A DNA stretch of 5,461 nt, taken from the NCBI GenBank assembly GCA_019415985.1, contig DXYE01000157.1, forward strand, positions 1 through 5,461, in the 5' to 3' direction. This DNA is from Clostridiales bacterium (lineage in GTDB: Bacteria > Bacillota > Clostridia > Oscillospirales > CAG-272). Below, one piece after another: positions 1-5,259 of this stretch. How positions within the stretch are numbered: the stretch's first letter is position 1; each line of letters starts with the position of its first letter. The notes beneath the pieces are model-generated. The model worked only from the letters and a program-made list of their open reading frames with translations, did not search any database and was not told where the DNA came from. Position numbers and translations under genes: made by a program.

Positions 1-2
1 CT

Positions 3-668
3 ATGAAGAAAATTATTTCATTTGTATTGTGTCTTATATTGGGCAGTTCCCTTTTGTCGGGCTGCTCGAATGACGGCGAACCGTTTGAGGAAAAAAGCTA
101 TACACCGGATACGCCTGTCAAAGCAATCCGTCTCGAGGTACGGGATAGAGAAATAGAAGTATTATTGTCGGAGGACGAACAAGTTCATATTCAATATTCC
201 GAAAACAACAAAGAGTATTATGATATTACCGTTTCTGACGAAAATGTGTTGACCATAACGAGCGCAGGCAATAAAACGTGGACCGATTATATTGGGGGAA
301 AACCCTCCGCCGAGGACCGGAAAATAACGTTGCAGATACCAAATGCATTTTTGGAAAACCTTATACTATCCACAACCAACGAGGATATAACTCTTTCCGC
401 AGCGGCAGTAACTGGAAGTATGGATATTTCTTCAAACGGAGGAAATATCGCCTTTGAAAGCTTAGATGTAGGCAACACGCTTACCCTGAACGTTAAAAAC
501 GGAAATGTTTCCGGCACGGTTGTAGGAAGCTATGATGATTTTTCGATACAGTCCGATATCAAAAAAGGGGAAAGCAATCTGCCCGACACAAAAGACGGAG
601 GCGGAAAAACGCTGCATGTTTCATGCAATAACGGTGATGTTGACATTGCGTTTGTAAGCAATGAATAG
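3..668 (+). CDS. Secreted lipoprotein, DUF4097-like beta-strand repeat protein
   Basis: A 221-residue protein that should be exported and anchored to the outer face of the membrane by a lipid. The N-terminus has a positive MKK start, a hydrophobic stretch (about residues 4-18) and a lipobox LSGC with the lipidated cysteine at C21. The mature part is acidic and rich in short alternating beta strands with recurring Asn-Gly/Asn-Asn-Gly turns (for example SSNGGNI, VKNGNV, SCNNGDV in the second half). This is the look of the DUF4097 putative-adhesin family, which is predicted to fold as a stack of beta strands. The biochemical role of that family is not settled. The start lies two bases from the window edge, so its ribosome binding site and any upstream partner cannot be seen. 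A hairpin terminator follows, so it probably ends its own transcript and is not part of the ABC operon. The family assignment is from sequence pattern only; the lipoprotein call is firm. Confidence 0.8.
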   Translation: MKKIISFVLCLILGSSLLSGCSNDGEPFEEKSYTPDTPVKAIRLEVRDREIEVLLSEDEQVHIQYSENNKEYYDITVSDENVLTITSAGNKTWTDYIGGKPSAEDRKITLQIPNAFLENLILSTTNEDITLSAAAVTGSMDISSNGGNIAFESLDVGNTLTLNVKNGNVSGTVVGSYDDFSIQSDIKKGESNLPDTKDGGGKTLHVSCNNGDVDIAFVSNE

Positions 669-708
669 CAATTCCAAGACTGTTTCTTTGCGGTTTGAGA
701 ATAAATGC

Positions 709-750
709 AAACGGCGGTTATGAAACAACTGTATTCTGCCGCCGTTTTTT
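709..750 (+). terminator. Rho-independent terminator of the lipoprotein gene
   Basis: Arms AAACGGCGG (709-717) and CCGCCGTTT (739-747) pair perfectly over 9 bp, with a 21-base loop and a run of six T ending at 750. It lies 40 bases after the lipoprotein stop codon. The loop is longer than usual, but the GC-rich stem and T run are typical. Confidence 0.8.
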
Positions 751-776
751 GAAAAGAAAAAATATGAATATATAAT
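749..776 (+). promoter_or_regulatory. Possible upstream promoter (P1) for the ABC operon
   Basis: TTGAAA (749-754) is followed after 16 bases by a perfect TATAAT (771-776). It starts inside the T run of the preceding terminator, so it could restart transcription toward the ABC genes. The surrounding DNA is very AT-rich, so chance matches are likely. It is weaker as a call than the promoter at 837-864. Confidence 0.35.
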
Positions 777-836
777 ACTCAAAAATGTATACCCGCTTCA
801 GACATCAACATTTCAAAAATTATACATATATAGCGC

Positions 837-864
837 TTGATCGTCTCTATTTAATATGTATAAT
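837..864 (+). promoter_or_regulatory. Likely main promoter (P2) of the ABC exporter operon
   Basis: TTGATC (837-842) and a perfect TATAAT (859-864) are separated by 16 bases. The expected start of transcription is near 871, giving a leader of about 120 bases before the ATPase start at 993. The predicted start falls inside the palindrome at 866-881, and the -10 box forms part of an ATGTATAAT repeat, which supports a regulated promoter. Confidence 0.55.
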
Positions 865-886
865 AAATATCTGCAGATATTCATTA
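861..886. promoter_or_regulatory. Palindromic operator candidate at the ABC operon start site
   Basis: AATATCTGCAGATATT (866-881) is a perfect 16-bp palindrome centred between 873 and 874. After one mismatched pair (865/882) the symmetry resumes for four more pairs, so 12 of 13 pairs match over 861-886. It sits immediately downstream of the -10 box and covers the predicted transcription start, a usual place for a repressor site. The size suits a homodimeric repressor of TetR, MarR or PadR type, but no such gene is in the window, so the regulator's identity is unknown. It could instead act as a hairpin at the 5' end of the mRNA. Confidence 0.55.
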
Positions 887-992
887 AAATGTATAATCGA
901 TGAAATCTATCCTGATGAGCAATCTGAACCGGGTTGACCGGGAGTCCCGATTTGCCGTTGGGCGATATGAAATTCGGAAGAGGGGAACGCCG

Positions 993-1904
993 ATGCGGCC
1001 GATGATTGAAATTGCACACCTCAGCAAGCGCTTCGGGTCAATTGAAGCGGTGCGCGATTTGAGCTTCACCGTCCGCGAAGGTGAGTTGTTTGCTTTTCTG
1101 GGGATAAACGGCGCAGGAAAAAGCACAACAATTTCGATTTTATGCGGCCGTCTTCGGCAGGACGCAGGGGAAGTGCGCATCGACGGGAAAAGCATGGAAC
1201 AGGACAAGGCGGCGGTGAAATCCAAGCTGGGCGTCGTGTTTCAGAACTCCGTGCTGGACAAAGCGCTCACAGTGTTCGATAATCTGTGCAGCCGCGCCGC
1301 GCTCTACGGCATCACGGGAACCGCGTTCCGCAAGCGGCTGGATGCACTCGACGGACTTCTGGAGTTGAAACCGTTGCTGCGCCGTCCCGTCGGCAAGCTG
1401 TCCGGAGGACAGCGTCGAAGAGCCGACATCGCCCGCGCGCTGCTGCACGAACCGTCGATTCTGATCCTTGACGAGCCGACCACCGGACTTGACCCACAGA
1501 CGCGCGCCGTCGTATGGCAGGTGATCACCCGTCTGCGGAAAGAGCAGGGGATGACCGTTCTGCTTACCACGCATTATATGGAGGAGGCCGCTGACGCCGA
1601 TGCTGTCCTTATTATCGATGCAGGACGTCGGGTAGCGTCAGGTACACCTCTCGAGCTTAAAAATGCCTATACCGGCGATTTTATTACGCTTTACGGAGCG
1701 GACGAAGAGCAGATACGCCGCCTCAACACGCCGTATGAAGTGCTGCGCGGCGCATATCGCATCGAAGTTCCAAGCACTGCAGCGGCCACAGCGTTGATTT
1801 TGGCGCATCCGGAGGTCTTTGTTGACTACGAAATCACCAAGGGTCGGATGGACGACGTATTCCTCGCCGCCACGGGCAAGAAAGCCGGGGAGGAATCGCT
1901 GTGA
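993..1904 (+). CDS. ABC exporter ATP-binding protein, DrrA family
   Basis: A 303-residue cytoplasmic ATPase that should power the permease encoded next to it. All nucleotide-binding motifs are present: Walker A GINGAGKST (37-45), Q-loop glutamine Q84, signature LSGGQ (136-140), Walker B ILILDEP (156-162) with the catalytic glutamate, D-loop GLD (165-167) and switch histidine H194. The C-terminal 80 or so residues, ending in a DDVFLAATG motif, match the tail of DrrA-type (daunorubicin resistance-like) exporters, so drug or small-molecule efflux is the usual family role; the substrate here is unknown. I chose ATG at 993 because a purine-rich ribosome binding site (GGAAGAGGGG, 976-985) lies just upstream and the protein homology starts there. 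The frame stays open back to an ATG at 900, but that start has no ribosome binding site and its 31 extra residues do not look like this family. ATG 1002 is also possible. The gene is GC-rich compared with its flanks. Confidence 0.93.
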   Translation: MRPMIEIAHLSKRFGSIEAVRDLSFTVREGELFAFLGINGAGKSTTISILCGRLRQDAGEVRIDGKSMEQDKAAVKSKLGVVFQNSVLDKALTVFDNLCSRAALYGITGTAFRKRLDALDGLLELKPLLRRPVGKLSGGQRRRADIARALLHEPSILILDEPTTGLDPQTRAVVWQVITRLRKEQGMTVLLTTHYMEEAADADAVLIIDAGRRVASGTPLELKNAYTGDFITLYGADEEQIRRLNTPYEVLRGAYRIEVPSTAAATALILAHPEVFVDYEITKGRMDDVFLAATGKKAGEESL

Positions 1905-2803
1905 AAACATTGTATGCCTTCACCAGGCGCAACGTAAAGCTCTTTTTTCGAGACAAGGGTATGTTTTTTACCTCTCTGATCACGCCGCTGATCCTGCTTG
2001 TTCTTTTTTTTACCTTTCTCGGAAACGTTTACCGCGACACGTTTCTCTCCTTCGTACCACCCGGCGTTCGGGTTCCGGATACACTGATTGACGGCTTTGT
2101 CGGCGGCTGGCTGCTGTCTTCTCTTCTGGCCGTCTGCTGCGTAACGGTGGCGTTCTGCTCGAATATGCAGATGGTGCAGGACAAGGTCAGCGGTGCGGAG
2201 GCCGATCTTGCGGTCACGCCGGTCAAACGCTCGACGCTGGCAGTCGGCTATTATCTTTCAGCCGCGTTGACTACGCTGCTGATCTGCGGTGTCGCTTTAT
2301 GCGTGGGCTTCCTGTATTTATGGAATGCAGGGTGGTATTTGAGTCTGTCGGACGTTCTGCTGACGGTACTGGACGTGTTCCTGCTCGTGATGTTCGGCAC
2401 AGCGCTGTCATCGGTCATCAACGGCTTCTTGTCCACGCAGGGACAGATCTCAGCCGTTAGCTCGATCGTCAGTTCGGCTTACGGTTTCATCTGCGGTGCA
2501 TATATGCCGCTCTCCCAGTTCGGAACAGGCCTTCGTACCGTTATCTCCTTTTTGCCGGGCACCTACGGCACGGCGTTGATTCATAACCGGCTGATGCGCG
2601 GCGTTTTTGAAACGCTGGAATCCGATTATTTGCCCGCCGAATCGGTCGGACTGCTTCGCGAAGCGTTCGACGGCCGGCTGACGCTGCTCGGAACCGAGGT
2701 CACGCAGCCGATGATGTACTTGATTCTCTGCGGCTGTACAGCACTGCTTCTGGCAGCCTGCGTGCTGCTGCATATCCGCAGAGGCAGAACGGGGAAAGGA
2801 TAA
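1901..2803 (+). CDS. ABC-2 type exporter permease, DrrB family
   Basis: A 300-residue integral membrane protein, the channel partner of the preceding ATPase. Hydrophobic segments lie at about residues 21-43, 64-86, 115-140, 150-175, 182-204 and 270-291, giving the six helices expected for an ABC-2 permease. The cytoplasmic stretch after helix 2 (VQDKVSGAEADLAVTPVKR, 92-110) corresponds to the conserved ABC-2 region that contacts the ATPase. A loop of about 55 residues before the last helix would face outside. The start is GTG, overlapping the ATPase stop in a 4-base GTGA junction, with GGGGAGG (1887-1893) seven bases ahead, so the two genes are translationally coupled. Length is normal for the family. 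Same GC-rich codon choice as the ATPase, so the pair probably arrived or evolved as a unit. The exported compound cannot be told from sequence. Confidence 0.92.
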   Translation: MKTLYAFTRRNVKLFFRDKGMFFTSLITPLILLVLFFTFLGNVYRDTFLSFVPPGVRVPDTLIDGFVGGWLLSSLLAVCCVTVAFCSNMQMVQDKVSGAEADLAVTPVKRSTLAVGYYLSAALTTLLICGVALCVGFLYLWNAGWYLSLSDVLLTVLDVFLLVMFGTALSSVINGFLSTQGQISAVSSIVSSAYGFICGAYMPLSQFGTGLRTVISFLPGTYGTALIHNRLMRGVFETLESDYLPAESVGLLREAFDGRLTLLGTEVTQPMMYLILCGCTALLLAACVLLHIRRGRTGKG

Positions 2804-2809
2804 ATACGC

Positions 2810-2833
2810 TCTGCATAAGATGCAGAATTTGTT
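2810..2833 (+). terminator. Weak terminator candidate after the ABC operon
   Basis: TCTGCAT (2810-2816) and ATGCAGA (2820-2826) form a perfect 7-bp hairpin with a 3-base loop, followed by ATTTGTT. It starts seven bases after the permease stop. The stem is only moderately GC-rich and the T run is interrupted, so termination may be partial. Confidence 0.45.
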
Positions 2834-2854
2834 GGAAAAGATGCGATGCGGCTA

Positions 2855-2883
2855 TTGACAAATCTCCGAATGTGTGCTATGAT
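2855..2883 (+). promoter_or_regulatory. Strong promoter of the tRNA-Ala gene
   Basis: A perfect -35 box TTGACA (2855-2860) is followed after exactly 17 bases by TATGAT (2878-2883), which is preceded by TGC (2875-2877) to make an extended -10. Transcription should begin near 2890, about 20 bases before the mature tRNA. The near-consensus layout fits a stable RNA gene. Confidence 0.8.
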
Positions 2884-2911
2884 AATGAACGGTCTTTTGA
2901 GAAAATCATCC

Positions 2912-2987
<76 letters not shown>

Positions 2988-2990
2988 ATC

Positions 2991-3017
2991 AGGTATTGGA
3001 CGAACACCTACTTTTTT
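2991..3017 (+). terminator. Probable terminator of the tRNA gene
   Basis: AGGTATT (2991-2997) and AACACCT (3003-3009) form a 7-bp stem with one A-C mismatch and a 5-base loop, followed by AC and six T (3012-3017). It begins four bases after the CCA end. The stem is weak but the T run is good. The stronger hairpin at 3062-3097 may act as a backup. Confidence 0.5.
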
Positions 3018-3061
3018 GCAGGCGGCTTTGCCGTGAAATGTTCGCTCTGATACCGCACAGG

Positions 3062-3097
3062 AAACGCCGTCTTGGATTTGTTCCAAGGCGGCGTTTT
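3062..3097. terminator. Strong hairpin, probable terminator between tRNA and tnpV
   Basis: AAACGCCGTCTTGGA (3062-3076) pairs with TCCAAGGCGGCGTTT (3082-3096) over 15 bp with a single G:U pair and a 5-base loop, followed by one more T. The T run is only four bases on the plus strand and three on the minus, so it may work weakly in either direction. No gene lies between the tRNA and this hairpin. The 74 bases before it (2988-3061) hold only the tRNA terminator and a small CGGC-TTT-GCCG hairpin (3023-3033). Confidence 0.6.
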
Positions 3098-3180
3098 ACT
3101 ATGTCTGAAATCGGCATATTCGTATTATTTTCTGTTCTCTTGTAAAATGAAAGTATCATAAAACAAGGAGGATAAACACG

Positions 3181-3567
3181 ATGAAAAAATCATTATTTGA
3201 GCAAATGGGCGGCACATACACACAGCAAGGAGATTATGTTTTGCCAAATCTCATATTACCTGCCGAAAATCAGCCTATTGGTATATGGGGACAGCGGCAC
3301 GCTCGACACCTAAAACAGTATCATAAAATCTTGTATTACAATCTACTGACAAGCAGAAAACTGGACAGTTATCTTGCTGATATCGACAAACAGGCAGAGG
3401 AAATGTATTTTCGGTTAGTAAAACAAATGGCTGAGCGTGAGGGCGTAACGGAGCAGCTTAAGGCGGAAAATCAAATGGAATGGGTTCGGCGAATGAACAA
3501 TATTCGCTCAAGCATAACTGAAATTATCAATGTGGAACTAATTTATGCTAATCCATCAGAGAAATAA
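3181..3567 (+). CDS. tnpV: Transposon-encoded protein TnpV
   Basis: A 128-residue soluble protein of the TnpV family, first described from the clostridial elements Tn4451 and Tn4453 and now found widely in gut Firmicutes. Family hallmarks are visible: the SLFEQMGGTYTQQGDY start (4-19), GIWGQRH (34-40), LLTSRKLDSYLADI (55-68) and KQMAEREGVTEQLKAENQ (81-98), then a C-terminal helix. Its function is not known with certainty. The length is full for the family and no frame damage is seen. A strong ribosome binding site AAGGAGG (3165-3171) lies nine bases before ATG. The promoter is unclear; TATCAT (3154-3159) and TAAAAT (3143-3148) are possible -10 boxes without good -35 boxes. The usual partners, such as the large serine recombinase TnpX, are absent here, so this is an orphan copy or the edge of a decayed element. 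It is AT-rich compared with the ABC genes. Confidence 0.9.
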   Translation: MKKSLFEQMGGTYTQQGDYVLPNLILPAENQPIGIWGQRHARHLKQYHKILYYNLLTSRKLDSYLADIDKQAEEMYFRLVKQMAEREGVTEQLKAENQMEWVRRMNNIRSSITEIINVELIYANPSEK

Positions 3568-3588
3568 TTTTCGGATGATAAAAAGCGT

Positions 3589-3632
3589 AAAAAGGCGGTT
3601 AAGGAATTTAATGTTTCCTTGACCGCCTTTTT
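3589..3632. terminator. Two-way terminator between tnpV and the minus-strand genes
   Basis: AAAAAGGCGGTTAAGGAA (3589-3606) pairs with TTCCTTGACCGCCTTTTT (3615-3632) over 18 bp with one G:U pair and an 8-base loop. The five A before and five T after give a T run in both directions. It lies 21 bases after the tnpV stop and 48 bases beyond the stop of the minus-strand gene, so it should end both converging transcripts. Confidence 0.9.
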
Positions 3633-3680
3633 ATAGTCAAAATAGGAAATGACTTTACCTTTTTCTAAGTGTTTGCACAC

Positions 3681-4457
3681 TTATATTCTCATCTGAAGCT
3701 CGTTTCCGAAATAACCTTTTACTAACTGCTCAGGGGTTTGAAGATATGTAATTTCTAATTGTCCACTTGATACCTTTAAGCCGCCCTTAGGCCGTCTCGG
3801 TTCAAGTCCCTCAAAGCCCTTTTCACCTTGTTCCCGCACTTCCTGTTCAATCTGTACAAGCAAAGCGCCAGACTGAACATAAGGCACCTTAACAAGACTT
3901 TTTTCCCATTCAGCCGTTACAAATTCATGAGTAAAGGTTTTTTGTGTGCCGCATTCTTGACATTTACAAGAGATTTCCAAAACGGTTTTCTCTCTACCTT
4001 TGGCGGTAATAGTAGCACTTTGATGAACACCATTACTGTCATTGATAGTCTGACTTTTTTTAGTTACGACAAAGTCCTTACTAAGAACCTTGATGGAAAC
4101 ATTGTCATCATATGCAATCTGCTTTTTACATTTTGGGCATTCCAAATCAGCAAATTTTTCCTTTGCTTTATTCAAAACACGTAAGAGAAAGCCGAAGAAC
4201 AATGCACCAAAGATAAAAACTATCCCTAATGTTTCAAGTATCCATCCGATGCCGGGAATAACTCCTCCCAAAATTCCAAAGATTACACCAATTCCAACAC
4301 AAAGATATATCAAAGGATATATCTTTCTCTTGCGCTCGTCCGCCTCTTTAGCCGTATTTACCGGATCTTTGATAATATGTTTGAAGTTTTTTAATTCGCC
4401 CAGTGCTAACGGGATATCTTTAATAGGTTGTACAAAATCGAATTTTTCTTTTGCCAT
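3681..4457 (-). CDS. Hypothetical membrane protein with split cysteine (zinc-ribbon-like) motif
   Basis: I do not recognise this 258-residue protein. Residues 1-45 are soluble and charged. Two hydrophobic helices follow at about 46-70 and 71-95, the first rich in glycine (GIGVIFGILGGVIPGIG). A C-terminal half of about 160 residues probably lies in the cytoplasm. That half carries CPKC (107-110) and, 54 residues later, CKCQEC (164-169). Paired CxxC knuckles like these can bind zinc, here with a threonine- and serine-rich insert between them (about 128-155). I chose ATG at 4457 because AAAGGTGA (4470-4463) is correctly placed for it. A GTG at 4466 is in frame but lies inside that ribosome binding site. 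The gene is AT-rich, follows the four-helix membrane gene on the same strand with a gap of about 100 bases, and may be the last gene of the same operon. It could alternatively have its own promoter in that gap. Confidence 0.75.
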   Translation of the reverse strand: MAKEKFDFVQPIKDIPLALGELKNFKHIIKDPVNTAKEADERKRKIYPLIYLCVGIGVIFGILGGVIPGIGWILETLGIVFIFGALFFGFLLRVLNKAKEKFADLECPKCKKQIAYDDNVSIKVLSKDFVVTKKSQTINDSNGVHQSATITAKGREKTVLEISCKCQECGTQKTFTHEFVTAEWEKSLVKVPYVQSGALLVQIEQEVREQGEKGFEGLEPRRPKGGLKVSSGQLEITYLQTPEQLVKGYFGNELQMRI

Positions 4458-4515
4458 AAGAATCACCTTTTTCTTTCATTTTGATTTTTTAATTAACATC
4501 TAAAATACAGCTGTT

Positions 4516-4545
4516 TTAAGGGGGACGCTTAAGATAATTATTCAT
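4516..4545 (-). CDS. Possible nine-codon ORF (MNNYLKRPP) between the two membrane genes
   Basis: An ATG at 4545 is preceded by AAGGAG (4559-4554) with an 8-base spacer, a ribosome binding site as good as those of the real genes here. The reading frame encodes MNNYLKRPP and stops at 4516. The ribosome binding site overlaps the TAA stop of the upstream membrane protein, as expected for the next gene of an operon. Such a short product could be a leader peptide for the gene at 4457. It could also be the first codons of a gene whose remainder was lost, or a chance ORF. A weak inverted repeat, TTAAG/CTTAA, overlaps it (4516-4532). Confidence 0.35.
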   Translation of the reverse strand: MNNYLKRPP

Positions 4546-4557
4546 ATTTCTTTCTCC

Positions 4558-5259
4558 TTATTTATTCGCTTCACAGATCCTGTTGCGTGAGGACAGAAGA
4601 TTAGATATCTGCCTTATTTTTTCCACCCCCTGTTCTGTCTCACCGTCAGAGATAAACGATTTCAAAGTATCCAGTTCTGCCTTTATCTGCGCTTCCTTTT
4701 CTGCCGTTGCCGGGGAGGAAACCGGATCGCTGTACCGGAATTTCACTGCCAATTCATGCAGCGGCGCACGGAGCGTTTCGTTTTCGCATATATCCTCCAG
4801 ATCCCGGATATCGATCTGAAAGTATGTAATCGTTTTGGTGGCAACGGCTGTTTTTGTGTCGATTTCTTCAATGTAATCCTTGGCATTGTCCGCAGCGATC
4901 ATCCCAGCCGCCGCCCCTCCCGCTAAAAGTAAGGAGGGAATCAGCCCGATCCAATACGGAACATTGACAAATGCACCAACCACATAAAAAATTACGCTGA
5001 TCCCGATTTGAAGTAATGTATAAAGATAGCCCAATCGAAAAATCGGAAAGCCATAAAATTTACTCATAAGACCTTCATCTTTTTCAAAAGCATACAGCGT
5101 CATGCCGCAGCCCGCGGCAATGGAAATCAACGAAAAGGTAAACATCACCCAAGATGCCGGAGCTTTTTCAAATGGGATGAGGGCAAAAAGAAGGATATAT
5201 ACAATTCCCACAATAGCATATATGGCGATAAAGGATTTTGCCTTTTTATTGTTTTTCAC
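4558..5259 (-). CDS. Hypothetical four-helix membrane protein
   Basis: An unrecognised 233-residue protein. Hydrophobic helices lie at about residues 10-30, 37-57, 75-98 and 101-123, with a short lysine-rich N-terminus (MKNNKKAKS) that should stay inside. A soluble, mostly charged and helical C-terminal domain (124-233) follows and would be cytoplasmic. There are no cysteine knuckles or catalytic motifs that I can identify. The start is GTG at 5259, chosen because AAAGGAGG (5274-5267) lies seven bases upstream. It overlaps the end of the preceding zinc-ribbon gene by 14 bases, so the two are almost certainly translationally coupled and their products probably act together. The C-terminal tail could be a docking domain for that partner, but this is inference. 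Confidence 0.82.
   Translation of the reverse strand: MKNNKKAKSFIAIYAIVGIVYILLFALIPFEKAPASWVMFTFSLISIAAGCGMTLYAFEKDEGLMSKFYGFPIFRLGYLYTLLQIGISVIFYVVGAFVNVPYWIGLIPSLLLAGGAAAGMIAADNAKDYIEEIDTKTAVATKTITYFQIDIRDLEDICENETLRAPLHELAVKFRYSDPVSSPATAEKEAQIKAELDTLKSFISDGETEQGVEKIRQISNLLSSRNRICEANK

Larger units (their letters stand above)
785..897. repeat. Four ATGTATA/TATACAT motifs around the ABC promoter
   Basis: ATGTATA occurs at 785-791, 856-862 and 889-895 on the plus strand and as its complement TATACAT at 821-827. Two longer relations stand out. ATTATACATAT (819-829) is the exact inverted complement of ATATGTATAAT (854-864). ATGTATAAT is repeated directly at 856-864 and 889-897, 33 bp apart, which is about three turns of DNA and would place the copies on the same face. 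The copies surround the palindrome and -10 box. They may be binding sites or may partly reflect AT-rich -10-like sequence. Confidence 0.4.

Noticed and set aside
892..897. A third TATAAT as a -10 box just before ATG 900
   Set aside because: No acceptable -35 box lies 16-18 bases upstream, and transcription would start within the leader. It is better explained as a copy of the ATGTATAAT motif.
871..992. Riboswitch or attenuator in the leader of the ABC operon
   Set aside because: Only small hairpins are visible, there is no terminator stem with a T run before the ATPase start, and no known riboswitch core is recognisable.
1140..1574. Long open frames on the minus strand opposite the ABC ATPase
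   Set aside because: They are by-products of GC-rich codon use in the real gene; they lack ribosome binding sites and plausible protein sequence.
3666..3683. Hairpin TAAGTGT/ACACTTA at the stop of the minus-strand gene as its terminator
   Set aside because: On the minus strand it is followed by A-rich sequence, not a T run. The hairpin at 3589-3632 is a much better terminator for that gene.
3796..3812. GGTTCAAGTCCCT resembling a tRNA T arm, as a possible second attachment site or tRNA fragment
   Set aside because: It lies inside the coding frame of the minus-strand gene, has no cloverleaf around it and does not match the 3' end of the tRNA-Ala gene.
3828..4503. Open frames on the plus strand opposite the split-cysteine membrane gene
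   Set aside because: They mirror the minus-strand gene, which has a ribosome binding site, membrane helices and cysteine motifs; the plus-strand frames have none of these.
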